5,028 nt of DNA, taken from the NCBI GenBank assembly GCA_001513395.1, contig LFTP01000065.1, positions 1 to 5,028 of the forward strand, given 5' to 3'. This DNA is from Clostridia bacterium DTU080. GTDB taxonomy: Bacteria; Bacillota; Limnochordia; DTU080. Shown here piece by piece: positions 1 to 5,028 of this stretch (its first letter is position 1; each line of letters opens with the position of its first letter). Under the pieces are notes generated by a model. The model had not been told where the DNA came from, did no database searches, and saw only the letters and a list, made by a program, of their open reading frames with translations. Position numbers and translations under genes: made by a program.

Positions 1-537
1 TTGTTGGAGAACATGGGCTATGCCGCGGCATGGCGGGAGTTGACTGATCTGGCCGGGCGTATGTGCGCTCCGGGGTTTTTCGGCGTCAATGAAGCGGTCT
101 ATGGCAGTGAAAAGGCGACGGCTCACCGCAACCGGGCCATGGCTCATTTGCTGAGAGACTTGGGTATTCTGAGAGTCTCCGTCGAAGAGACGGTTGATCT
201 GTACACCAAGCTGTGTGCCCTGGAAGTCAACTGCGACGGTTTGGCCCATATGGGGCTTGTGTTTGCTCGTCTGGTCGGGTTGAGTATCCCCGATCACGTT
301 CTGCGCATAGTCAACGCTTTTTTGGTCACCTGCGGCATGTATGACAGATCCGGCGAGTTTGCCGTTCGCGTCGGCATTCCCGCCAAAAGCGGGGTCAGCG
401 GAGCCGTCATGGCCTGTGTGCCGGGGCGAATGGGAATCGGTGTTGTGGGCCCAGCGCTGGAGAAAAAGGGCAACAGCGTGGGAGGATTGGCGGTGCTCGA
501 ACATCTCAGCGTTATCTTGGATCTCAGCATGTTTTAG
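1..537 (+). CDS. glsA: Glutaminase, serine-dependent (GlsA family), C-terminal part
   Basis: This is the C-terminal 178 residues of a cytosolic glutaminase that hydrolyses L-glutamine to glutamate and ammonia. The family is about 310 residues long and has a beta-lactamase-like fold, so roughly 130 N-terminal residues, including the catalytic Ser-x-x-Lys, lie left of the window. The TTG at base 1 is probably an internal Leu codon, not the start. Numbered from base 1, the conserved positions matching human kidney glutaminase are E37 and N44 (SEKATAHRN; E381 and N388), Y68 (DLYTKLC; Y414), Y114 (TCGMYD; Y466) and V132 in AKSGVSG (V484). The ending GNSVGGLAVLEHLS also fits the family. All visible substrate-contacting residues are intact, so nothing suggests inactivation. 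Two residues of spacer and a stop in the same frame follow, and no downstream gene is clearly co-transcribed. The resemblance is closest to Bacillus-type GlsA, from memory. Confidence 0.93.
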   Translation: MLENMGYAAAWRELTDLAGRMCAPGFFGVNEAVYGSEKATAHRNRAMAHLLRDLGILRVSVEETVDLYTKLCALEVNCDGLAHMGLVFARLVGLSIPDHVLRIVNAFLVTCGMYDRSGEFAVRVGIPAKSGVSGAVMACVPGRMGIGVVGPALEKKGNSVGGLAVLEHLSVILDLSMF

Positions 538-596
538 CTTTGACCGGCTGCCTGAGCAGGAACCGGCCTTCCGATCCAGTACACATGACAGAGACA

Positions 597-642
597 GCCT
601 GCCGCAAGCCTCTCGGCCTTATTCGGAGAGGGTAGGGCAGGC
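597..642. repeat. Nested hairpin downstream of glutaminase gene
   Basis: An outer 7-bp stem, GCCTGCC (597-603) with GGCAGGC (636-642), encloses a second 6-bp stem, CCTCTC (609-614) with GAGAGG (626-631), with an 11-base loop. The gaps between the stems are short (5 and 4 bases), so the two can stack as one long imperfect hairpin. It lies 60 bases past the glutaminase stop and just before the tnpB remnant. It could be a weak terminator for the glutaminase gene, although no good T-run follows (only AGTTGTTG). It could equally be subterminal structure left from the mobile element. The pairing is visible in the sequence; the role is inferred. Confidence 0.45.
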
Positions 643-651
643 AGTTGTTGA

Positions 652-990
652 GACAAGATCGTGCACGGAATCAACTGCGAAAACGACTTTATTGCCGTCG
701 GATGCCTCACCATGGTCTGTATGGTCAAGGATCGCAGGTTCTTTAAGAGCATCATGGACGCCGGCCGGGATTGTTTCACAAAACGATTGTTCGTCAAAAC
801 GGCGGAGGCCGGGAGAACGGTCGTAGAAGTCAATCCGGCCTATGCGTCTCAAATATGTTCTTTGTGCGGGCAACCGTTCCAAGAACGGATTGATCTATCC
901 GTCAGGACTGTTGCCTGTGCCTGCGGTCCGGCGCCGGATTGCGATATCAACGCCGCCATAGACATCCTTCGGCCTGGACGCGGCCGTTAG
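652..990 (+). pseudogene. tnpB: TnpB (IS200/IS605/IS607-type) C-terminal remnant, decayed
   Basis: This is the last part of a TnpB protein, the RNA-guided nuclease encoded by IS200/IS605 and IS607 elements and the ancestor of Cas12. Full TnpB is about 350-450 residues; here only about 112 codons remain. The frame is closed by a TGA at 649-651, with further stops at 541, 553 and 586. The usual RuvC-II segment is recognisable (ENDFIAVGCL) but the catalytic Glu of AVE is Gly (codon GGA at 700-702). Next come the SIMDAG region, where the usual Trp is Arg (R36, numbering from 661), and VVEVNPAYASQICSLCG, which begins the zinc ribbon (C66, C69). The second cysteine pair is C86-x-C88 instead of the normal C-x-x-C. 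The RuvC-III segment DCDINAAIDIL is kept. Losing both the N-terminus and the catalytic Glu means it cannot be an active nuclease. GTG 661 is an open-frame start, not a convincing one: no ribosome site precedes it. No TnpA gene or clear element ends are visible. Confidence 0.87.
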
Positions 991-1121
991 GCGCCAATTT
1001 CCGCGGCGGGGTTACCCAACAAGCTGCCGGGCTTTATCCCAGGCGTATCGTCACAGTGGTTATCTCGCTATTTAAGGTTAAGAAAGTCGGTGATCCTCAG
1101 GGTGCAGCAGTCATCATGTGA
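987..1121 (+). other. Possible out-of-frame tail of TnpB and IS right end
   Basis: After the tnpB remnant stops at 990, the third forward frame reads PLGANFRGGVTQQAAGLYPRR. It resembles, from memory, the variable C-terminal tails that follow the NILRxG end of many TnpB proteins. This would mean a frameshift near 970-990 split the tail from the body. The frame runs to a TGA at 1119-1121. It is annotated as probable mobile-element sequence rather than as a gene. The stretch 991-1089 holds no other gene and no promoter that I could support: a TATTTA at 1069-1074 is a poor -10 match with no convincing -35. Confidence 0.35.
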
Positions 1122-2469
1122 GAGCCGTAAGGCTCCGACTCTGTCTACTCTCGGTCGTTTTTACCTACCCCTAGGATTTACGTCAGTGATCATGGCCTCC
1201 AGTCATTGGGTGATCAGTATCGGATTGGCGAGAACGCTTGAGCCTGAGGTGGCGCTGGCCGGCTATGCGGTGGGTATGTCCACGTTGTCTTTGTTTGAGA
1301 ACGCGGCGGTGATGCTGCGCTCCTCAACAGTGACCTTGGCCCGCAGCCAGGAAGAAGCCCAGACGGTCTTTCGCGCCGTGTTGATGGTCTTGGCTGTACT
1401 GGTGGGCGTTGCCGCCGCTTTGTCACTCTCTCCGGCCTTGGCCTGGACATACAGATCGTTGTTGGGGGTCGCGCCCGAGCTTCTGCCCACGGCTTTATTG
1501 GCCTTCCGGCTTCTGTTACCGCTGCCCGCCATATCGGGTTTTCGTTGTTTTTTCCAGGGGCTCATAATTCGGGAACAGCGCACGGGTTTTATCACTTTGG
1601 GGATGATCATCCGTCTGATCGTCATGGTATCCCTTATCGCGGTGTTGGTTACCGTTTTCCCTCACTGGGGCGGGGCGATTGGTTCGGTTACGTTCCTGGT
1701 CGGTATGAGTGTGGAAGCCGCACTTGCTTTTTGGCAGGGACGCAAGACTCACTATTGGCGGCCGAAACCGGGCGTCCAAGCCAAGCGCTCGCCGAGGGAT
1801 CAAGCCGTTTTGTCAGTCCTCATTTTCTTGGCTCCGTTGCTGGCTTCCGGTCTGATTAACAACTTGGGCCGTATGTTGCTCAATGCGGGATTGGCCCGTG
1901 AGAGCGTGCCGCCGGATGTTTTGGCCGCCTTTTCAGTGGGATGGAGTCTCGTTTGGGTAGTGGCGGCTCTGGTCTGGGGACTTCAGCAGACGGTACAGGT
2001 TTTCGCTGACGGAACGGCGAAAAACGAGCGGGCCATCAGTCGCTTTTTCGTTCTTGTGGTCTTGAGCAGCGTACTTGTGATCTTTTTGCTCTCTTATACC
2101 CCGGCGGCGCAATTTGCCCTGCGACGGGTGATGGGGACGCCGGAAAACCTTGTGCCGGGGGCCGTTCAGACCATGCGCTGGCTGATCTTGCTGCCCGTGG
2201 TGCTGGCCTGGCACGAATGGAATATCGGGCATTTGATGCTTCAGCGGCACACGCCTGTGCTTTTTGTGGGCAAGGCGGTGAACGTTTCCTTGGTCGCTTT
2301 GACCGTCGGGCCGGGTTTTAAGTTCTTGACTGGCTTCGGCGCCGCCGGCGGTGCGGTGGCCACGTTGTTGGGCCATACAGGAGAAGGGCTTGTGCTCACC
2401 GCAGGCTCATGGTGGTACCGCCGACGACAGTCCCGGAGCAAAAAGACAGGGGCCACAATCGCAGGTTGA
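1090..2469 (+). CDS. MATE/MOP-superfamily membrane transporter, ANKH-like layout
   Basis: This 459-residue integral membrane protein has about 12 hydrophobic segments (roughly residues 23-45, 55-77, 95-116, 132-150, 167-190, 194-214, 239-259, 276-298, 317-336, 360-378, 389-408 and 415-440). They fall into two halves joined by a basic loop (about 216-238), the usual MOP (MATE/flippase) plan, and a basic tail follows (RRRQSRSKK). FYLPLGFTS in the first helix, the aromatic/Gly-rich CFFQGLIIREQRTGF after helix 4, and the late WHEWNIGHLMLQRH segment recall the ANKH group more than drug-exporting MATE pumps, but substrate cannot be assigned. The start is uncertain. GTG 1090 is the first start in a frame open since 991, with only a weak AAGG 12 bases upstream. 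GTG 1102 and a CTG at 1141 are alternatives, while later starts would cut into the conserved first helix. Its leader may come from the upstream IS remnant. It is probably first in an operon; the next gene starts 26 bases after its stop. Confidence 0.78.
   Translation: MILRVQQSSCESRKAPTLSTLGRFYLPLGFTSVIMASSHWVISIGLARTLEPEVALAGYAVGMSTLSLFENAAVMLRSSTVTLARSQEEAQTVFRAVLMVLAVLVGVAAALSLSPALAWTYRSLLGVAPELLPTALLAFRLLLPLPAISGFRCFFQGLIIREQRTGFITLGMIIRLIVMVSLIAVLVTVFPHWGGAIGSVTFLVGMSVEAALAFWQGRKTHYWRPKPGVQAKRSPRDQAVLSVLIFLAPLLASGLINNLGRMLLNAGLARESVPPDVLAAFSVGWSLVWVVAALVWGLQQTVQVFADGTAKNERAISRFFVLVVLSSVLVIFLLSYTPAAQFALRRVMGTPENLVPGAVQTMRWLILLPVVLAWHEWNIGHLMLQRHTPVLFVGKAVNVSLVALTVGPGFKFLTGFGAAGGAVATLLGHTGEGLVLTAGSWWYRRRQSRSKKTGATIAG
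1122..1135 (+). repeat. GTAA-tetraloop hairpin at transporter 5' end
   Basis: GAGCC (1122-1126) pairs with GGCTC (1131-1135) around a GTAA loop, the C(GNRA)G arrangement of a stable RNA tetraloop. It sits within the first codons of the transporter if GTG 1090 is its start, or in the leader if a later start is used. It may be a remnant of the right-end or omega-RNA structure of the decayed tnpB element, or it may affect translation start. The pairing is seen; the role is inferred. Confidence 0.35.
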
Positions 2470-2480
2470 TATCCCAAACG

Positions 2481-2486
2481 AGGAGG
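2481..2486 (+). promoter_or_regulatory. Shine-Dalgarno AGGAGG that decides the next start
   Basis: A perfect AGGAGG directly abuts an ATG (2487), which is too close to be used. The in-frame GTG at 2496 is 9 bases away, the ideal distance, and ATG 2505 is 18 away. The site therefore points to GTG 2496 as the start of the following gene. Confidence 0.75.
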
Positions 2487-2495
2487 ATGTCTCCG

Positions 2496-3371
2496 GTGGA
2501 TCGCATGCTTGATGGGTTGATGTGTGTTCCCGCGGTGGGAGTTTGGTTGATTCGGCGTCTGGGTTTGCGGGTCGAGGTGTCCGTGGCCGCCGGGCTCACC
2601 GCGGCTGAAGAGAGGGAACGCCTTGAGGCTTTCAAACCCTGGGAGGGTTTGATTGAGTGCGTGCATTTGCCCTACAGCATTTCAGGTCGGCGGCTCAGTC
2701 TGGCCGCTCTTGACGACGAGTGGCGCAAGCAATCCTTGGACATGCTTATCCAAGCTCTCCATTGGGCCGGTCGGACAGGCGCTGCAAAAGCAGTCATACA
2801 TACGGCTCCTTATCGTTGGAACGGGGAAATCGTCGGGGAGTACGAAAGGTTCGTGGACGGGGTGCGTGCCTTAGCCAAAGAGGCTGAGCGCTATCGGATT
2901 ACTATCTGTATCGAAAACAGCCGCTCATACTGGGATGGTTGCGATCCCGCGGCTTCACCGGAAGAGATCGATCTCGAGGCGCTCAACACATATTTGGCCG
3001 TATTGCCCGAAGACTGGCTGCAATTGGCGAAGGATATTGATCGGCCGCAAGTGAAGCTTTGCTTAGATACCAGCCATGCCACCACCACGGCACAGCGAGT
3101 CGCTTCGTTGGATGAACGCGTGCGGATGTTGAACGCCTATTTGGATGCCGGCGAGTGGATTTGCCATGTCCACTGGAGTGGCAATTACCTTGCCGACAGC
3201 CGCGGACGCGATGACAGCCACCTGCCGATCTATGCCGGTTCCATTCCGGTTGAAATACACAGGCGTGTCCTTCAGTTGGATGCCACTCGGCACCTGGAGC
3301 GCAAGCTCACGGGACCCGATCTGATAAGAGAGATGGAGTTTATACAACAAATCGCCCAAGACATGCGGTAA
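2496..3371 (+). CDS. TIM-barrel sugar isomerase/epimerase-like (AP endonuclease 2 family)
   Basis: This predicted cytosolic 291-residue enzyme has the xylose isomerase-like/AP-endonuclease-2 TIM-barrel fold. Members isomerise or epimerise sugars and polyols, or cut abasic DNA, using divalent metals. Numbered from GTG 2496, the strand-end motifs run in the order of endonuclease IV metal ligands: H57 (VHLPYS), H102 (VIHTAPY), E140 (CIENS), D191 and H194 (LDTSHA), H226 (VHWSGN), D240-x-H242 (DDSHLPI) and probably E268 (HLERK). This could build a full three-metal site. The length (291) is near that of Nfo (285), but the N-terminus lacks the Nfo start motifs, so a DNA repair role is not implied. 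The start at GTG 2496 is set by AGGAGG at 2481-2486. An upstream ATG or GTG start would overlap the transporter and lack a site. It is the middle gene of the operon; the next begins 41 bases later. The substrate is unknown. Confidence 0.85.
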   Translation: MDRMLDGLMCVPAVGVWLIRRLGLRVEVSVAAGLTAAEERERLEAFKPWEGLIECVHLPYSISGRRLSLAALDDEWRKQSLDMLIQALHWAGRTGAAKAVIHTAPYRWNGEIVGEYERFVDGVRALAKEAERYRITICIENSRSYWDGCDPAASPEEIDLEALNTYLAVLPEDWLQLAKDIDRPQVKLCLDTSHATTTAQRVASLDERVRMLNAYLDAGEWICHVHWSGNYLADSRGRDDSHLPIYAGSIPVEIHRRVLQLDATRHLERKLTGPDLIREMEFIQQIAQDMR

Positions 3372-3412
3372 ACGCAACCTAGGCAGGCAAAAAGCCAAAG
3401 GGGGAGTCTGCT

Positions 3413-4171
3413 GTGAGTCGGATCAAGCAGTCAGTAGTCTATTGGTCCTTCACTCGGCAAGCGACGGCGGAGGAACTCATCAAGGCGGCGGCGGAGATCG
3501 GTTTTGAGTCCGTAGAGATGCTACCCGAGGAGTATTGGGAAAAGGTAAAAGCCGAGGGCCTGCAGATCGCCATCATCGGCGGTCACCAAAGCCTGCGTGA
3601 CGGCCTCAACAAACGCTCCAGCCATGATCGGATTGAAAAAGAGCTCAGAGAAAGCATCGATAAGGCGAAAAAATTCGGTATCCCGGCTTTGATCGTCTTC
3701 AGCGGCAATCGTGAAGGTCTGGACGATGAGGCCGGGATTGAGATCTGTGCGGAAGGTCTGAAAAGAGTCACTTCCCAGGCGGAAGACGCCGGCGTTCTTT
3801 TATGTATGGAATTGCTCAACAGCAAGGTCAACCACCCGGACTATCAATGCGACAAGACGTCTTGGGGAGTCAAGCTATGTCAGGCGGTCGACTCTCCCAG
3901 TGTCAAGTTGCTGTATGATATCTACCATATGCAGATCATGGAGGGCGATCTGATCCGGACCATAACGGAGAACATCGAGTATATCGGGCATTTCCACACG
4001 GCGGGAAATCCGGGCCGCAATGATCTGGATGACACTCAGGAGATTAACTATCCGGCGGTCATGCGGGCCATCAAAGAGAGCGGTTATCAAGGTTATGTGG
4101 GGCATGAGTTCCTGCCCAAGGGAGACTGGTTAGAGGCGCTCAAAAAGACTTATGCCCTGTGCGATGTGTGA
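3413..4171 (+). CDS. Hydroxypyruvate isomerase-like TIM-barrel protein
   Basis: This 252-residue TIM-barrel protein is of the hydroxypyruvate isomerase (Hyi/OtnI) group, whose proven members interconvert hydroxypyruvate and tartronate semialdehyde or isomerise related keto-acids. The family length is about 255-260, so it is complete. Diagnostic stretches are CMELLNSK (E133, catalytic/metal), LLYDIYHMQIMEGD (D169, H172), IGHFHTAGNPGR (H193, H195), a QEINY motif (209-213) and GYVGHEF (E232, the second catalytic Glu). The position that is Gln in E. coli Hyi (HLQIAD) is His here (H195), a variant that I recall from other Hyi-like proteins. Substrate specificity is therefore unsure. The start is GTG 3413, 6 bases after GGGGGAG (3400-3406). 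It is the last gene of the operon, with a strong terminator 8 bases after its stop. The neighbouring second TIM-barrel enzyme suggests consecutive steps on one carbohydrate-like compound. Confidence 0.88.
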   Translation: MSRIKQSVVYWSFTRQATAEELIKAAAEIGFESVEMLPEEYWEKVKAEGLQIAIIGGHQSLRDGLNKRSSHDRIEKELRESIDKAKKFGIPALIVFSGNREGLDDEAGIEICAEGLKRVTSQAEDAGVLLCMELLNSKVNHPDYQCDKTSWGVKLCQAVDSPSVKLLYDIYHMQIMEGDLIRTITENIEYIGHFHTAGNPGRNDLDDTQEINYPAVMRAIKESGYQGYVGHEFLPKGDWLEALKKTYALCDV

Positions 4172-4178
4172 GATGAAA

Positions 4179-4216
4179 GGGACCGTGGACAAAAACCCAC
4201 GGTCCCAACTCTTTTT
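4179..4216 (+). terminator. Intrinsic terminator between convergent genes
   Basis: A perfect 10-bp stem, GGGACCGTGG (4179-4188) with CCACGGTCCC (4197-4206), has an 8-base loop, ACAAAAAC. A T-run (CTTTTT, 4211-4216) follows five bases after the stem. It ends the three-gene + strand operon. It also lies 9 bases past the stop of the - strand binding-protein remnant, where the hairpin is followed by only a short T-run (TTTC), so it may act weakly in both directions. The T-run overlaps the remnant's stop codon region. Confidence 0.88.
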
Positions 4217-4898
4217 AGCGGCTTTGCTGCCGCAGATAGGCATTGATCGTGCGCTGGATCTCAGGCACCACAGCCTCGGGAGTCGCCTCTCCTCGCCAGA
4301 CCGGAGCGATGCCGGCGTTGAAGGCTCTTTGTATATAGTCGGAATGGATATGGTAAGGATAGGGCTCAGCATAGCCCAGAGAGTTCGTCAGGCCCATGAG
4401 AATATCGCGCATTTCGAGCGGGAATGAGACGTCACGCCGGATGGGAACCCGGCCGCGAGCGGCGACAAACTCCTGGCTCTCACGGGAGGCCAAGTATTTC
4501 AGGTAGCGCCAGGCCGTGTCCTTGCGGCGCGAGTTGCTCGTCATGGCGAATGAGGTCACGTAGGCGACTCCTTTTTTGGTCGCTTCCTGGATACCGGAAG
4601 TGACGGCGATGGGAGTCTGGGCATTAATGATATTGTTCATCTCCCAGCTGCCCAGTCGCATCGTAGCCACGTTCCCCTGGTAGAACAGAGGACGGGTGCC
4701 TCCGTGTACGTTCTCTCGGATGAGTGCCAGCAGCCAGTTCATGCCCTTATATACCAGCGGATGGTCGATGTCGAGGAGATCGTCTTCATCGAACATGTGC
4801 CAGCCGGCCTGAAAGATCAGGGGGATCATCTCGGTGTAGCTCGTACCGTGATAGTATCCCCAGATCTCGGGCACGCCGTAGTAGCGTCCAGTATGATG
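4215..4898 (-). pseudogene. ABC extracellular solute-binding protein (family 1), 5' truncated by IS256
   Basis: This is the C-terminal 227 or so residues of a lipoprotein-type family 1 solute-binding protein, which captures sugars or related solutes outside the cell for an ABC importer. Full members are about 420-450 residues. Here the reading begins at HHTGRYYGVPEIWGYY, so the signal peptide and N-terminal lobe are missing. Family marks are IPLIFQAGWHMFDED, the LFYQGNVATMRLGSWEMNN block (binding-cleft loop and GSWE), then SNSRRKDTAWRYLKYLAS and a final TPEAVVPEIQRTINAYL. The stop TAA lies at 4217-4215. The frame stays open to an ATG at 4943, but the residues before about 4898 come from the IS end and do not belong to the protein. 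There are no internal stops or frameshifts in the remaining part, so the break appears recent. The gene converges on the TIM-barrel operon. Substrate cannot be assigned; the tie to sugar metabolism is inferred from family and neighbours. Confidence 0.85.
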
Positions 4899-4984
4899 GT
4901 GTAAATTCGAGAAGCAGGGTGGCGAAGCAGTAGGAAAGGCCATCCCCCTCCTGGTAATGGTTGAGTTGTGAAGACAAAACCAAC

Positions 4985-4990
4985 AGGAGG
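4985..4990 (+). promoter_or_regulatory. Shine-Dalgarno of IS256 transposase
   Basis: A perfect AGGAGG lies 9 bases before ATG 5000. This supports a real coding start even though only nine codons are visible. Confidence 0.75.
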
Positions 4991-4999
4991 TCGAAGAGG

Positions 5000-5028
5000 A
5001 TGGCCCAGTACCAGATTACCGTAGATGG
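5000..5028 (+). CDS. IS256-family (mutator-type) transposase, N-terminal nine residues
   Basis: The reading is MAQYQITVD, running off the window edge. This is the characteristic N-terminus of many Firmicute IS256-family transposases (DDE enzymes of about 400 residues that move the element by a copy-out route). The ATG is preceded at the correct distance by AGGAGG (4985-4990), and the IS-like end lies about 100 bases upstream, as usual in this family. Whether the rest is intact cannot be seen. The identification rests on nine recalled residues plus context. Confidence 0.75.

Larger units (their letters stand above)
4899..5028 (+). mobile_element. IS256-family insertion sequence, left end
   Basis: The junction is where solute-binding-protein coding sequence stops matching the family, and the sequence GTGTAAATTCGAGAAG (from about 4899) starts. 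This has the GTGTAAATT-type tip typical of IS256-family terminal inverted repeats. About 100 bases further comes a transposase start with its ribosome site. The right end and the matching repeat are outside the window. The 8 bases just outside, GTATGATG (4891-4898), are the candidate target duplication; IS256 elements usually duplicate 8-9 bp. The exact boundary may be off by one or two bases. The element is oriented opposite to the gene that it interrupts. Confidence 0.78.

Noticed and set aside
341..826. Open frame of 161 codons on the + strand overlapping the glutaminase end and tnpB remnant
   Set aside because: It reads as low-quality sequence in a shifted frame of two recognisable genes; no family resemblance and no ribosome site.
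1069..1074. TATTTA as a -10 box for the transporter operon
   Set aside because: Only three of six bases match the consensus and no -35 lies at a proper distance.
2409..2495. Upstream starts (2409, ATG 2487) for the first TIM-barrel gene
   Set aside because: A 2409 start overlaps the transporter's 3' end by 61 bases and has no ribosome site. ATG 2487 touches the AGGAGG. GTG 2496 has ideal spacing.
1933..2666. Long - strand open frames opposite the transporter and the start of the first TIM-barrel gene
   Set aside because: Pro/His/Arg-rich compositions typical of antisense shadows; the + strand genes here have clear domains.
4152..4427. 91-codon + strand frame after the operon
   Set aside because: It spans the terminator hairpin and is antisense to the clear binding-protein coding sequence.
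4786..4983. 65-codon - strand frame across the IS/binding-protein junction
   Set aside because: It joins IS sequence with an out-of-frame reading of the binding protein; no recognisable protein.
1..5028. CRISPR arrays, tRNA or rRNA genes, riboswitches
   Set aside because: No regularly spaced repeats, cloverleaf, rRNA-like or known riboswitch-like sequence was seen on either strand by eye.

Overview
The window looks like a piece of a bacterial chromosome, probably from a Firmicute of moderate to fairly high GC. The glutaminase resembles Bacillus-type enzymes, the genes have strong purine-rich ribosome binding sites (AGGAGG, GGGGGAG) with several GTG starts, and the insertion sequence at the right end starts with the N-terminus typical of Firmicute IS256-family transposases. 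This taxonomic guess rests on recalled family resemblance, not on a search.

Layout from left to right: (1) the C-terminal half of a serine-dependent glutaminase (1-537, +), cut by the window edge. (2) A roughly 550-base decayed mobile-element zone (538-1089) with a nested hairpin and the C-terminal remnant of an IS200/IS605/IS607-type TnpB, whose second RuvC catalytic residue and zinc ribbon are damaged. (3) A probable three-gene operon on the + strand (1090-4171): a 12-helix MATE/MOP-superfamily transporter with an ANKH-like layout, then two unrelated-looking TIM-barrel enzymes of the AP-endonuclease-2/xylose-isomerase fold. The first has a complete endonuclease IV-like metal-ligand pattern; the second is a hydroxypyruvate isomerase-like protein. 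(4) A strong hairpin terminator (4179-4216) lying between convergent genes. (5) On the - strand, the C-terminal half of a family 1 (carbohydrate-type) extracellular solute-binding protein. (6) The left end of an IS256-family element (from about 4899), which has cut off the binding protein's 5' half; the first nine codons of its transposase are visible at 5000-5028.

How the genes may work together: the two TIM-barrel enzymes are of types that isomerise or epimerise small sugars or sugar acids, and the neighbouring binding protein once served a sugar-type ABC importer. The region therefore suggests uptake, conversion and export (or flipping) of a carbohydrate-like compound, but no substrate can be read from the sequence. 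Two separate insertion events flank the operon. The older one (tnpB) may have supplied the transporter's leader and even its start codon. The younger one (IS256) has inactivated the neighbouring importer component.
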